Origin: Nocardioides sp.
Lineage (GTDB): Bacteria; Actinomycetota; Actinomycetes; Propionibacteriales; Nocardioidaceae
Length of the DNA: 19,713 bases
Direction: 5' to 3'
Assembly: GCA_021731205.1 (NCBI GenBank)
Contig: JAKFXV010000049.1
Span: forward strand, 1-19,713
Below, piece by piece: positions 6,663 to 14,750 of this stretch (position 1 is its first letter; every line of letters begins with the position of its first letter). Below the pieces are notes generated by a model. It was not told the origin of the DNA and did not search any database. It was given only the letters and a program-made list of their open reading frames with translations. The translations under genes and the position numbers were made by a program.

Positions 6663-7530
6663 GGATGTCGGTCAGCAGGATCGCCCGCGCGCCGATGTCG
6701 AAGAGCTCGTCCATCAGGCGCTGTGCGCCGGCACGGGGAACCATGGCCCGCACCGCGACCCAACCCTCTCGATGCAGGGGCAACACGGTCGGGCTCTCGA
6801 TCCCGGGGGTCATCGCAACCGCAGCGGCCACCTGTTCGGTGGGGATGTCGTAGTCCATCATCACGTAGCCCCGAGCGACCAAGACTCCTTCGAGCCGGCG
6901 TTTGAAGACCTCGAAGCCCGGCGGCAGCGGCGCTCCGGACCTGGTGATGAGCACCGCCTCCGAGCTCAAGATGACCGGGCCGAACGTCTCCAGGCCCGCA
7001 GCCCGTAGGGTGCTGCCGGTTTCGACCACGTCGGCGATCACGTCGGCGACTCCGAGCTGGATCGACGTCTCCACGGCGCCGTCTAGCCGAGTCACGTGGG
7101 CCTCGATCCCTGTCTCCTTGAGGAACCGCTGCACCACTCCGACGTACGACGTCGCGATCCGCAGGCCCGCGACCTGCTCGGGGTGAGCGAAGCGACCGAT
7201 CGGTCCGGCGAAGTGGAAGTTCGAGCGGCCGAAGCCGAGGGCCAACGTCTCCTGGGCGTGCGCGCCCGAGTCCAGCAGTAGATCTCGCCCGGTGATCCCG
7301 ACGTCGAGGGTGCCCTCGCCGACGTACAGCGCGATGTCGCGCGGTCGGAGGTAGAAGAACTCGACGCCGTTGTCCGGGTCGCTGAGGACCAGTTCCTTGG
7401 CGTCGTGACGCTGCCGGTAGCCCGACTCGCGCAACATATCGGCCGAGGCCTGGGCGAGCGAGCCCTTGTTGGGCACCGCGATCCTGAGGGTCCGGTCCAC
7501 GGGCGGCCGGTCGGTGACTGGTTGGGTCAT
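6646..7530 (-). CDS. hisG: ATP phosphoribosyltransferase, long form
   Basis: A 294-residue enzyme for the first step of histidine biosynthesis (ATP + PRPP to phosphoribosyl-ATP). Visible signatures are LRIAVPNKGSL (15-25), LDVGITGRDLLLDSG (75-89), and the PRPP-binding loop VVETGSTLRAAGLE (168-181). The length and the C-terminal region ending LLTDIHACRL (285-294) mark the long form with its own ACT-like regulatory domain, so no HisZ is needed and feedback inhibition by histidine is expected. The ATG at 7530 follows the hisE stop by 7 nt with GAGGCGG upstream; an in-frame extension to 7581 would overlap hisE. Confidence 0.97.
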   Translation of the reverse strand: MTQPVTDRPPVDRTLRIAVPNKGSLAQASADMLRESGYRQRHDAKELVLSDPDNGVEFFYLRPRDIALYVGEGTLDVGITGRDLLLDSGAHAQETLALGFGRSNFHFAGPIGRFAHPEQVAGLRIATSYVGVVQRFLKETGIEAHVTRLDGAVETSIQLGVADVIADVVETGSTLRAAGLETFGPVILSSEAVLITRSGAPLPPGFEVFKRRLEGVLVARGYVMMDYDIPTEQVAAAVAMTPGIESPTVLPLHREGWVAVRAMVPRAGAQRLMDELFDIGARAILLTDIHACRL

Positions 7531-7537
7531 GGCCGCC

Positions 7538-7801
7538 TCACAGGTGCGCGTAGACGTCGTCGAGGGTGAGGCCACGGGCAAGCATCAGCACTTGGGCGTG
7601 GTACAGCAGTTGGCTGAGCTCTTCGGCGGTGCGCTCCGCCGACTCATGCTCCGCGGCCATCCAGGCCTCGGCTGCCTCTTCGAGCAGCTTCTTGCCGATC
7701 GCGTGCACGCCGGCGTCCAGTTGGCGCACCGTGCCCGAGTCCTCGGGCCTGCTTTGGGCCTTCTCGGCCAACTCGGCCCACAGCCCCTCAAAGGTCTTCA
7801 C
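7538..7801 (-). CDS. hisE: Phosphoribosyl-ATP pyrophosphatase
   Basis: An 87-residue MazG-fold enzyme for step two of histidine synthesis, hydrolysing PR-ATP to [21 protein letters not shown] (36-51, with E41, E42 and E45) and [15 protein letters not shown] (60-74) give the helix-borne acidic metal ligands. Length is normal for stand-alone HisE. The GTG at 7801 is chosen because [14 protein letters not shown] is the family N-terminus; the GGTGGG upstream may serve as ribosome binding site. It begins the hisE-hisG-PH-glycosyltransferase run and is divergent from the AraC gene 52 bp away. Confidence 0.95.
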   Translation of the reverse strand: MKTFEGLWAELAEKAQSRPEDSGTVRQLDAGVHAIGKKLLEEAAEAWMAAEHESAERTAEELSQLLYHAQVLMLARGLTLDDVYAHL

Positions 7802-7853
7802 AACCCACCAGCCTAGAGCGTGGCGCCGGCCGAGCGTGACACACTTCCACCCG

Positions 7854-8276
7854 ATGGCCCGCCTGCCTGCTGCCCGCTTCCTGCTCCGCGCCAAGGACCT
7901 GATGGATGCGAACTACAACGAGCCCCTTACCGTGGCGGACCTTGCTGAAACGGCCCGACTCTCCCCCGCCCACTTCAGCCGTGAGTTCCGCAAGGCCTTC
8001 GGCGAAGCACCGCACCAGTACTTGCTCACCCGCCGGCTCGAGCGTGCGGCCACTTTGCTACGCACCACAGATTGGTCGGTCGCGCGCATCTGCACTTCCG
8101 TCGGATTGAGCAGCGTCGGCTCGTTCACCTCCAGCTTCGGGCGGATCTACGGCTCTTCGCCGAGCGCGTACCGGGCAGCGCATCCCCCTGCCTCCCAGCA
8201 GGTCCGACTCCCCAGTTGCGTCGTGATGGCGTACGGCCGTCCGCAGAACCGCACGTTTCGAGAAGACGCGCGATAG
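7854..8276 (+). CDS. Short AraC-family transcription regulator
   Basis: A 140-residue regulator consisting of little more than the AraC double helix-turn-helix domain. HTH1 lies around 25-46 ([20 protein letters not shown]), HTH2 around 74-97 ([20 protein letters not shown]), followed by the conserved YGSSPSAYR. There is no N-terminal effector-binding domain; the C-terminal extension ([17 protein letters not shown]) resembles that of AraC proteins commonly encoded beside VOC-family enzymes. The ATG at 7854 fits the domain start; no clear Shine-Dalgarno sequence is visible. It lies on the plus strand between ribH and hisE and is directly followed by the VOC remnant, whose regulator it may once have been. 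Confidence 0.9.
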   Translation: MARLPAARFLLRAKDLMDANYNEPLTVADLAETARLSPAHFSREFRKAFGEAPHQYLLTRRLERAATLLRTTDWSVARICTSVGLSSVGSFTSSFGRIYGSSPSAYRAAHPPASQQVRLPSCVVMAYGRPQNRTFREDAR

Positions 8277-8558
8277 CCCGGGGACGACCTGTCCATCGTC
8301 TTGATGGCCATCCCCGGTGCGCCGATGCTGGACCCCGCGACCACCCAGCAGATCCACGACCTGATGGGCAAGGGGTACGCCGGCACAGTGTTCTTGACGA
8401 CTCCGGACTGCCAACAGTCCTATGAAGAGTTGAGCGCGCGCGGAGTCGAGTTCATCGACGCCCCTACCCAGATGCCGTACGGCGTCGACGCGTCGTTTCG
8501 CGACCCGTCGGGCAACAACTTCCGCCTGACCCAGCTCAGCGGCGACTGGCCTAGCTGA
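8277..8558 (+). pseudogene. VOC (glyoxalase/bleomycin-resistance) protein, N-terminus deleted
   Basis: From the codon right after the AraC stop (TAG 8274-8276), the same frame reads PGDDLSIVLMAIPGAPMLDP and continues to YEELSARGVEFIDAPTQMPY and ASFRDPSGNNFRLTQL. This is the second half of a VOC-superfamily protein. Intact members are about 130-150 residues with two beta-alpha-beta-beta-beta modules; the first module, about 50 residues, is absent and there is no room for it. A TTG at 8301 or ATG at 8304 could still start an 84-85-residue product, but that would leave half of the metal site. The join immediately after the AraC stop suggests a deletion. The 3' end overlaps the convergent ribH stop by 8 bp. 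Confidence 0.7.
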
Positions 8559-9033
8559 TCTCAAGGACCCCGCGAAGGGCCAGCGCGGTCTCGATCGCGG
8601 CGCTGGCGGCCTCGTAGCCCTTGTCCTCGACCGAGCCAGGAAGTCCGGCTCGGTCGAGGGCCTGTTGTTCGGTGTCGCAGGTCAACACACCGAACCCCAC
8701 GGCGACGCCGTGGTCCAGAGCCACCCGCGTCAAACCCTGGGTGGCCGAAGAGCAGACGAAGTCGAAGTGCGGTGTGCCGCCTCGTACGACGACGCCGAGA
8801 GCGACGATCGCATCGCACCCGGAGGTGGCCAGCGCCCCCGCGACGACCGCGAGCTCGAAGGTGCCGGGCACCCTGACGACCTGTACGTCCGCGACTCCGG
8901 CTGCGACGCAGGCCCGTTCGGCTCCGGCCAACAACCCGGTCATCACCTCTTCGTGCCAGGAGGCGGCCACGACGCCCACCCGAAGCCCGCTCCCGTCGAC
9001 CCGTCGAGGCGCTGGCGCTCCGGAGCCGCTCAT
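8551..9033 (-). CDS. ribH: 6,7-dimethyl-8-ribityllumazine synthase
   Basis: A 160-residue lumazine synthase, which condenses the ribityl-aminouracil with 3,4-dihydroxy-2-butanone 4-phosphate. Family features: [12 protein letters not shown] (19-30), the substrate loop VPGTFELA (55-62), [16 protein letters not shown] (82-97) with the catalytic H89, and [12 protein letters not shown] with a normal C-terminus. The ATG at 9033 overlaps the ribBA stop by 4 nt (ATGA), so translation is coupled. It is the last gene of the rib operon; it uses the product of RibBA and of RibD and feeds RibE. Confidence 0.97.
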   Translation of the reverse strand: MSGSGAPAPRRVDGSGLRVGVVAASWHEEVMTGLLAGAERACVAAGVADVQVVRVPGTFELAVVAGALATSGCDAIVALGVVVRGGTPHFDFVCSSATQGLTRVALDHGVAVGFGVLTCDTEQQALDRAGLPGSVEDKGYEAASAAIETALALRGVLEIS

Positions 9034-10322
9034 GGCGCGACGTCCGAGGTGTCAGCGTCGTGGACCGACCCGGCGTCCAGATAGGGCAATGCATGGCCCA
9101 TCCGATCGCGCTTCGTCTGGAGGTAGGCCAAGTTGTGATCGGTCGGGTTCGGCACCAACGGCAGCTGTGCGACCACCTCGATGCCGTACTCCTCCAGGCT
9201 GCTGGTCTTGTCGGGATTGTTCGTGAGCAGGTGCACTGCGTTCACGTCGAGGTCTTTCAGGATCTGGGTCGCGGCGCCGTAGTGCCGAGCGTCCGCCGGC
9301 AAGCCGAGCCGGAGGTTGGCGTCGACCGTGTCGAAGCCGGCGTCCTGGAGCGCGTAGGCCTGAAGCTTGGCGACGAGCCCGATGCCGCGTCCCTCGTGCC
9401 CGCGGAGGTAGACCACGACGCCGCGCCCGGCAGTGGCGACCGCTGCGAGGGCCTGATCCAGCTGCGGGCCGCAGTCGCATCGCGCCGAGCCGAACACATC
9501 ACCGGTCAAACACTCAGAATGCACCCGTGTGAGGACCGGGTCCGGCCCGTTGATGTCGCCGTAGACCAACGCCAGGTGCTCGCTGCCGTCGACGGTGATC
9601 CGGTAGCCGTAGGCGGTGAACTCGCCGTGCGCCGTTGGCAGCGTGGTGACGGCGACGCGCTCGACATGCCGTTCGTGGCGGCGTCGGTAACGCACCAGGT
9701 CCTCGATCGAGATCATCGCCAGCTCATGCTCGTCGGCGAAGTCACGCAACGCCTGACCGCGCTTCATCGTGCCGTCGTCGTTGACGATCTCGACCAGCAC
9801 ACCGACGGGTGTCAGCCCCGCCAAGCGGGTGAGATCGACGGCGGCTTCGGTGTGGCCACGTCGCACCAGCACCCCACCCTCGCGATACCGCAGCGGGAAC
9901 ACGTGGCCCGGACGGGTGATCTCCCAGGGTTCGGTCGCGGAGTCCGCCAGCACCCGAACCGTCTGAGTCCGGTCGGCCGCGGAGATGCCGGTCGTGATCC
10001 GGTCCCTGGCGTCCACGGAGATCGTGTACGCCGTGCGCAACCGATCCTTGTTGTGCGGCGTCATCAACGGGATCTCGAGCCGATCGAGCATCTCTCCCGG
10101 CATCGGCGCACAGATCACCCCGCTGGAATACCGGATCGTGAAGGCCATCAGCTCGGGCGTCGCCTTGGCGGCGGCGAAGACGAGGTCGCCTTCGTTCTCC
10201 CGGCTCTCGTCGTCGACCACGACCACAGCCTTGCCGGCGGCAATGTCGGCGAGGGCTCGCTCCACTGGGTCGAACCATGCCTTCTCGGTCTCAGCCGTGC
10301 CGGACACCGGTTCATCAGCCAT
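9030..10322 (-). CDS. ribBA: Bifunctional DHBP synthase / GTP cyclohydrolase II
   Basis: A 430-residue fusion that supplies both branches of riboflavin synthesis. The N-terminal RibB domain (about 15-215) has [16 protein letters not shown] (36-51) with metal and catalytic acids and [20 protein letters not shown] (137-156). The C-terminal RibA domain (about 220-405) has the zinc motif C271...C282-x-C284 in [18 protein letters not shown] (269-286) and [12 protein letters not shown] (305-316). The ATG at 10322 is preferred, with GGGG a few bases upstream and an 8-bp overlap with ribE; an ATG at 10334 is a possible alternative adding four residues. All key residues of both halves are present, so both activities are expected. 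Confidence 0.97.
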   Translation of the reverse strand: MADEPVSGTAETEKAWFDPVERALADIAAGKAVVVVDDESRENEGDLVFAAAKATPELMAFTIRYSSGVICAPMPGEMLDRLEIPLMTPHNKDRLRTAYTISVDARDRITTGISAADRTQTVRVLADSATEPWEITRPGHVFPLRYREGGVLVRRGHTEAAVDLTRLAGLTPVGVLVEIVNDDGTMKRGQALRDFADEHELAMISIEDLVRYRRRHERHVERVAVTTLPTAHGEFTAYGYRITVDGSEHLALVYGDINGPDPVLTRVHSECLTGDVFGSARCDCGPQLDQALAAVATAGRGVVVYLRGHEGRGIGLVAKLQAYALQDAGFDTVDANLRLGLPADARHYGAATQILKDLDVNAVHLLTNNPDKTSSLEEYGIEVVAQLPLVPNPTDHNLAYLQTKRDRMGHALPYLDAGSVHDADTSDVAP

Positions 10323-10938
10323 GCTCGACCCCATCCTCCATGGCCTGCTCACCTCTGGTGAGCAGGCGTTCGACGTACTTCGCGATCAGGTCGACCTCGA
10401 GGTTCACCGGATCGCCGGGCACGCGGACGCCTAGCGTGGTCCGGCTCAGCGTCTCCGGGATCAGACTCACGCTGAATCGGCTCTCGCCCGCATCGACCAC
10501 GGTGAGGCTCACGCCGTCAACCGTGACCGAGCCCTTCTCGACGAGGTAGCGCTCCAGCCCGTCGGGCACCGCTACGTCCAACTCAGCCCAGTGCTCGGAA
10601 TGCCGGCGTGCCAGGACCGTCCCGACCCCGTCGACGTGGCCCTGCACCAGGTGGCCGCCAAGCCTGGTCTGTAGCGTGGCCGCTCGCTCGAGATTGACCC
10701 GATCGCCGGCCCTGAGGGTGCCGAGGGTGGTACGCGCGAGCGATTCGGGCATCACGTCGGCGCGCCAGAGCGAACCGTCGATCTCGGCCACGGTCAGGCA
10801 GCACCCGTTCACCGCGATCGAGTCGCCCAGAGCAACCCCATCGAGCGCCGTTGTGGACCGAACACCCAGCCGGATCCCATCGCCCAGGGCCGTGACGTCG
10901 GCAACCGCGCCGAGCTCTTCAACCAGACCGGTGAACAT
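10315..10938 (-). CDS. ribE: Riboflavin synthase alpha chain
   Basis: A 207-residue enzyme that dismutates two lumazines into riboflavin and the aminouracil. It shows the expected internal duplication: module 1 (about 1-95) with [10 protein letters not shown] and [13 protein letters not shown] (38-50), module 2 (about 96-200) with [13 protein letters not shown] (94-106) and [13 protein letters not shown] (135-147). The ATG at 10938 shares one base with the ribD stop (TGATG) and has GAGGG about 8 nt upstream; a GTG one codon earlier is less likely because MFTG is the invariant start of the family. Confidence 0.97.
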   Translation of the reverse strand: MFTGLVEELGAVADVTALGDGIRLGVRSTTALDGVALGDSIAVNGCCLTVAEIDGSLWRADVMPESLARTTLGTLRAGDRVNLERAATLQTRLGGHLVQGHVDGVGTVLARRHSEHWAELDVAVPDGLERYLVEKGSVTVDGVSLTVVDAGESRFSVSLIPETLSRTTLGVRVPGDPVNLEVDLIAKYVERLLTRGEQAMEDGVEHG

Positions 10939-11999
10939 CACTGAGCCCTCATCCGGATTCGGACGCAGGCGTCGGCCGCGTGGTCGTGTGGGTCGATCGT
11001 CGTGACATCGATGATGCGCAAATGCCGTGCCCCGGCGATCGAGTCGATGCCCAGATCGCCCACTACCGGAGCGCCCGCGCCGAGCAGCATGGGTGCGACG
11101 TACGCCACGATCTCGTCGACCAGGCCCGCGCGCAGGAAGGCCGCGGCCAGTGTCGGGCCCCCTTCGAGGAAGACATGGTGTCGCGACAGGCGAAACAGGG
11201 TGCCCAGCGCCCCACGCACGTCACGGGACTCGATCCGCTGGGTCTCCGCCCGAGCGTTGAAAACGCGCAGTGTCGCGTCCAGGGTGCGGGTTCCCAGCAC
11301 CACTCGAAGTGGTTGATGGGGCAGCGGCTCGTCGAACTCGTCACGGACGGTGAGCTCGGGATCGTCGCGCTCGACGGTGCCGGTGCCGACCACGATCGCG
11401 TCGCATTCGCTTCGCAACCTGTGTGCATCGTGGCGTGCCGCGGCGTTGCTGATCCAGCGGCTCGAGCCGTCCGCCGCGGCGCACCGACCGTCCAGGGTGC
11501 TGGCGAACTTCCAGGTGACGTAGGGCCGCCCGTGATCCATCGCGAAACTCCAGGCTCGATTGAGATCGCGGGCCTTGTCCTCCAGGGCTCCGGACTCAAC
11601 CTCGACACCGGCCGCTCGCAGAGTCTCGGCGCCGCCTGCCGCCACCGGATTGGGGTCGGGTTGAGCGAAGACCACTCGGCGTACCCCCGCGTCGATCAAT
11701 GCCTGAGTGCACGGACCCGTGCGCCCGGAGTGGTTGCAGGGCTCGAGAGTCACCACGGCCGTGCTGCCGGTCGCGGCAGCTCCCGCCGCCGCGAGGGCCC
11801 TGACCTCGGCATGCGGCGTGCCGGCGCCGCGGTGGAATCCTTCGCCGATCGTGGCACCCGTCGCGTCGATCACCACGCAGCCCACTCGCGGATTGGGACC
11901 CAGCGGCACTCCAGGGGTTGACGCCAACGTCAGGGCACGGGTCATCGCCCGATGTTCGGCGCCCGTGATCGACCCGCTGACCGACCCTGTGATCGACAT
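10938..11999 (-). CDS. ribD: Bifunctional pyrimidine deaminase/reductase
   Basis: A 353-residue enzyme for two consecutive steps of riboflavin synthesis. The deaminase domain (about 12-155) has the zinc ligands in TPHAEVRAL (H63, E65 catalytic) and LEPCNHSGRTGPC (C88, C97). The reductase domain (about 158-350) has VTWKFASTLDGRCA (161-174, with K164 and D170), SSRWIS and FLEGGPTLAAAFL. The ATG at 11999 has AGGAGGG just upstream (minus strand, around 12004-12010). A longer frame to 12098 would run into the FMN riboswitch and is rejected. It heads the rib operon. Confidence 0.97.
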   Translation of the reverse strand: MSITGSVSGSITGAEHRAMTRALTLASTPGVPLGPNPRVGCVVIDATGATIGEGFHRGAGTPHAEVRALAAAGAAATGSTAVVTLEPCNHSGRTGPCTQALIDAGVRRVVFAQPDPNPVAAGGAETLRAAGVEVESGALEDKARDLNRAWSFAMDHGRPYVTWKFASTLDGRCAAADGSSRWISNAAARHDAHRLRSECDAIVVGTGTVERDDPELTVRDEFDEPLPHQPLRVVLGTRTLDATLRVFNARAETQRIESRDVRGALGTLFRLSRHHVFLEGGPTLAAAFLRAGLVDEIVAYVAPMLLGAGAPVVGDLGIDSIAGARHLRIIDVTTIDPHDHAADACVRIRMRAQ

Positions 12000-12082
12000 C
12001 TGCCCCTCCTGTCCGTCCTGGCGTGCGGACTCCGGGGTCAGCAGAGCGGGCGCGTCGCCGGAGGCGTCGCGAACCAGTCTGC

Positions 12083-12209
12083 GTGTGCGCCTTCCCATCC
12101 GGACTATGACCGTCGGTCCAGGAGTTTCGCCTGGTCAACCGGCCACTGGAGGTGGCCGGGTCGCGGACTTTCACCGCCGGTGCGGAGTTACACCGCCCCC
12201 AGAGCACAC
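12083..12209 (-). ncRNA. FMN riboswitch (RFN element)
   Basis: The minus strand carries the RFN blocks in order: GGGGGCGGTGTAACTCCGC, ACCGGCGGTGAAAGTCCGCG, a variable hairpin (CCGGCCACC...GGTGGCCGG type), GGTTGACCAGGCGAAACTCC, GGACCGACGGTCATAGTCC and GGATGGGAA. An outer P1 helix pairs GTGTGC (12204-12209) with GCACAC (12083-12088). It lies about 85 nt upstream of ribD. There is no U-run between aptamer and gene. CCTCC (12060-12064) is complementary to the ribD Shine-Dalgarno GGAGG (12005-12009), so control of translation initiation is the likelier mode (inference). FMN binding should lower expression of the four rib genes. Confidence 0.95.
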
Positions 12210-12216
12210 ATTGGTT

Positions 12217-12234
12217 TCTCGCGAGAATTCTCGC
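12217..12234. promoter_or_regulatory. Overlapping palindromes upstream of the FMN riboswitch
   Basis: GCGAGAATTCTCGC (12221-12234) is a perfect 14-bp palindrome and TCTCGCGAGA (12217-12226) a perfect 10-bp palindrome that shares half of it, so the half-site GCGAGA/TCTCGC occurs three times in 18 bp. It lies between the rpe stop (12248) and the riboswitch, where the rib promoter should be. It could be an operator or a short hairpin at the end of the rpe transcript; there is no U-run. Confidence 0.4.
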
Positions 12235-12247
12235 ATAGATCGACCGA

Positions 12248-12910
12248 TCAGTCGGCCGCGGCCTTGGCGAGGGCTCTGAGTGTGCGAACGACCGCGTCAG
12301 GGTCGGCAGCCGAGTAGACAGCGGATCCCGCGACGAAGACGTCGGCCCCAGCAGCCGCACAACGCTCAATCGTCTCAGGCGAGATGCCGCCGTCGACCTG
12401 CAGCCAGCATTCGCCACCGGACTTCTCGATCAACAGGCGGGCGCGGCGGATCTTGGGGAGCACCACATCGAGGAACTTCTGCCCTCCGAAACCGGGTTCG
12501 ACCGTCATCAGCAGCACCATGTCGACCTCGGGCAGCAGGTCGGCGTACGACTCGATGGGAGTCGCAGGCTTCAGTGCCATGCTCGCTCGCGCGCCCAGCG
12601 CCCGGATCGAGCGTGCTAGCCGGATCGGGGCGCGGGCCGCCTCGACGTGGAATGTGACACTGCCGCAGCCCGCTTCGGCGTACGCCGGGGCCCAGCGGTC
12701 GGGATCCTCGATCATCAGGTGCGCGTCGATCGGCAACCCGCCTCGGCGGCGCAGGCTCTCGATGACGGGCAATCCGAGGGTCAGGTTCGGGACGAAGTGG
12801 TTGTCCATCACGTCGACGTGCACCCAATCGGCGCTGGGAATCCTGGCCACCTCGGCGCCCAGGGCGGCAAGGTCGGCGTTGAGGATGCTGGGAGTGATCT
12901 GGATACCCAC
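12248..12910 (-). CDS. rpe: Ribulose-phosphate 3-epimerase
   Basis: A 220-residue TIM-barrel enzyme interconverting ribulose 5-phosphate and xylulose 5-phosphate in the pentose phosphate pathway. [17 protein letters not shown] (5-21), [16 protein letters not shown] (31-46), DAHLMI (62-67), [10 protein letters not shown] (137-146) and VDGGISPET (172-180) carry the metal ligands H31, D33, H64 and D173 and the phosphate site. The GTG at 12910 follows TAGGATC, a modest ribosome binding site. It lies 9 nt after the LigD-like gene and upstream of the rib operon; ribulose 5-phosphate, its substrate, is also the substrate of RibB. Confidence 0.97.
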   Translation of the reverse strand: MGIQITPSILNADLAALGAEVARIPSADWVHVDVMDNHFVPNLTLGLPVIESLRRRGGLPIDAHLMIEDPDRWAPAYAEAGCGSVTFHVEAARAPIRLARSIRALGARASMALKPATPIESYADLLPEVDMVLLMTVEPGFGGQKFLDVVLPKIRRARLLIEKSGGECWLQVDGGISPETIERCAAAGADVFVAGSAVYSAADPDAVVRTLRALAKAAAD

Positions 12911-12919
12911 GGCGCGATC

Positions 12920-13882
12920 CTACGGCCCAGTCTCGGCCTGATGGACACCGTCACGCTCGTCGCGGTCGGCCCACTCCAACAAGGGCTCGATGCGCCACGG
13001 ATGAGCGTCGATATGGGCATGCAGGTCACCCACCGCAGCGAAGCGCGCCGGCACCGAGAAGATGGTGAAGTCTCGTGGGTCGAGGTCGTCGATCTCGTCC
13101 CATGCCACCGGGGTTGAGACGCGGGCATCCGGAACGCCGCGCACGGAGTAGGCGGCCGCGATGGTGTGGTCCCTGGCGTTCTGGTTGTAGTCGACGAACA
13201 AATGACCCGGGTCGCGGTCCTTGCGCCACCAGGCCGTGGTGACATCACTGGGCGCCCGGCGCTCGATCTCGCGAGCAAACGCCAGCGCGGCTCGTCGCAC
13301 GTCGGCGAAGCCGTGCTCGGGTGGGATCCGGACATAGACATGCAGACCCTTGCCGCCGCTGGTCTTGGGAAACCCCTCCGCGCCAAGCTCGGCCAGCACC
13401 TCGCGCACGACCTTGGCGACTCGTCGTGCGGTCGAGAAGTCGCAGGCCGGACCCGGGTCGAGATCGATGCGCCACTCGTCGGGCTTCTCGGTATCAGCCG
13501 CCCTGGAGTTCCAGGGGTGGAACTCCACGGTCGACATCTGCACCGCCCAGATGACGCTGCCGAGCTCGGTGACACACAGCTCGTCGGCTGTGCGGCCCCA
13601 GCGCGGAAAGTACAGCTGGACTGTCTCTACCCAGGGCGGGGCGCCCGCAGGGAGACGCTTCTGGTGCACCTTCTCCCCTGCCAGGCCGGTCGGAAACCGG
13701 TGCAGCATGCATGGACGCTCGAAGAGCGCATTGACGATGCCCGGGCCGACCGACAGGTAGTAGTCGACGAGATCCAGCTTGGTGGCGCCCGATTCGGGGA
13801 AGTAGACCCGGTCTGGGTTGGTGACTCGAATCACCCGGTCGTCCACGTCCACCTCAACGGCAGGGGAACTCTTCGTGGCCAT
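12920..13882 (-). CDS. Stand-alone LigD-type polymerase domain (PolDom)
   Basis: A 320-residue protein equal in length to the polymerase/primase module of bacterial NHEJ ligase D, without the ligase or 3'-phosphoesterase modules. The archaeo-eukaryotic primase-like active site is intact: RIDLDPGP with D140 and D142, SGGKGLHVYVRI with H181 (175-186), and FVDYNQN with the third acid D231. WAVQMSTVEFHPWNSR (112-127) is also typical. Related stand-alone proteins in mycobacteria fill gaps and add ribonucleotides during repair. The ATG at 13882 gives a normal N-terminus. No Ku or ligase gene is nearby in this window. The protein sits upstream of rpe, probably co-transcribed. Confidence 0.93.
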   Translation of the reverse strand: MATKSSPAVEVDVDDRVIRVTNPDRVYFPESGATKLDLVDYYLSVGPGIVNALFERPCMLHRFPTGLAGEKVHQKRLPAGAPPWVETVQLYFPRWGRTADELCVTELGSVIWAVQMSTVEFHPWNSRAADTEKPDEWRIDLDPGPACDFSTARRVAKVVREVLAELGAEGFPKTSGGKGLHVYVRIPPEHGFADVRRAALAFAREIERRAPSDVTTAWWRKDRDPGHLFVDYNQNARDHTIAAAYSVRGVPDARVSTPVAWDEIDDLDPRDFTIFSVPARFAAVGDLHAHIDAHPWRIEPLLEWADRDERDGVHQAETGP

Positions 13883-13962
13883 GGACCCACCGTAGGGGCC
13901 AGAATCGAAGCGGCCAGATCGAAATGCCGCTATCGCGTGGCTCAGACGGGAGTGGACGTTCG

Positions 13963-14694
13963 GTGACCAACCCCATCCGCGAGTCCCCGACCGGCTTCGC
14001 GCAACAGTTGTTCTCGGGGCTCCCCGGCCGGTACGACGCGCTCGGCGCGATCTTGTCCCTCGGCCAGGACCGCCGTTGGCGACGGGCCATGGTCGATCAC
14101 GTCAGTGCCGGCAACCCGGCCAGCATCCTCGATGTCGCGACCGGCCCCGCGGGAGTTGCGTTGCAGCTGGCCCGCCGGACGAATGCCCGCATCACGGGCA
14201 TCGACCTCAGTCTCGACATGCTCGCGCGAGGCGCCACGAACGTCAGGCGGGCGGGGCTCGACCACCGGATCCAACTGGTCCGCGGGCAAGGCGAGCGGCT
14301 GCCCTTCCCGGACGAGTCGTTCGACGCGGTGAGCTTCACCTATCTGTTGCGCTACGTCGCCGATCCGGCTGCGACCATCGCGGAGCTGGGACGAGTGGTC
14401 CGACCCGGAGGGACCCTGGCCAGCCTTGAGTTCGCGGTTCCGCAGCGGTTCTGGTGGCGGTGGCTCTGGCACTTCTACACGCGAGCAATCCTGCCCCTGG
14501 CCGGCGGTCTGCTCGGCGGTCGTGCGTGGTTCGACGTCGGACGATTCCTCGGGCCGAACATCACCGACCACTATCGACGCTTCACCGTCGAGGCCACCTT
14601 GGCCGCGTGGCGCGCGGCGGGCTTTCACGACGCGCAAGCAACGCCGATGAGTGTGGGGGGCGGGATCGTGATGTGGGGACATAAGACGTCATGA
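13963..14694 (+). CDS. UbiE/MenG-like SAM-dependent methyltransferase
   Basis: A 243-residue class I methyltransferase. The N-terminal FSGLPGRYDALGAILSLGQD and RRWRRAMVDHV strongly resemble MenG/UbiE C-methyltransferases; SAM motif I is ILDVATGPAG (55-64), acidic D81 closes strand 2 (ITGIDLSLDML), and LPFPDESFDAVSFTYLLRYV and LGRVVRPGG follow. A hydrophobic stretch (about 172-187) suggests a lipophilic substrate. The true MenG normally sits with other menaquinone genes, so this may be a paralogue (inference). The GTG at 13963 has GGGAG about 10 nt upstream; an ATG at 13924 is an alternative. The stop overlaps the ATG of a repeat-derived mini-ORF (ATGA). Confidence 0.85.
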   Translation: MTNPIRESPTGFAQQLFSGLPGRYDALGAILSLGQDRRWRRAMVDHVSAGNPASILDVATGPAGVALQLARRTNARITGIDLSLDMLARGATNVRRAGLDHRIQLVRGQGERLPFPDESFDAVSFTYLLRYVADPAATIAELGRVVRPGGTLASLEFAVPQRFWWRWLWHFYTRAILPLAGGLLGGRAWFDVGRFLGPNITDHYRRFTVEATLAAWRAAGFHDAQATPMSVGGGIVMWGHKTS

Positions 14695-14721
14695 GCGAAG
14701 CGAGAGAGCGCGACGTTGCGC
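14691..14721 (+). repeat. 31-bp direct repeat, copy 1
   Basis: Begins ATGAGCGAAGCGAGAGAGCG and is identical over 31 bp to the copy at 14750-14780 (period 59). It overlaps the stop of the methyltransferase gene and opens the mini-ORF. Bases diverge right after position 14721. Confidence 0.97.
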
Positions 14722-14750
14722 TCGAACTGCGAGCTCATCGGGAGATGTAA
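14691..14750 (+). other. Repeat-derived 19-codon mini-ORF (MSEARERDVALELRAHREM)
   Basis: ATG at 14691 to TAA at 14748-14750. The start overlaps the methyltransferase stop (ATGA) and the stop overlaps the start of the membrane protein gene (TAATG). Its first ten codons are identical to those of the downstream gene. It may be a by-product of a local duplication or a real translational-coupling device; no protein family is recognised. Confidence 0.4.

Noticed and set aside
12000..12098. Upstream extension of ribD to 12098
   Set aside because: It overlaps the FMN aptamer, and its extra residues (Arg/Gly/Asp-rich) do not belong to RibD; the ATG at 11999 has a strong ribosome binding site.
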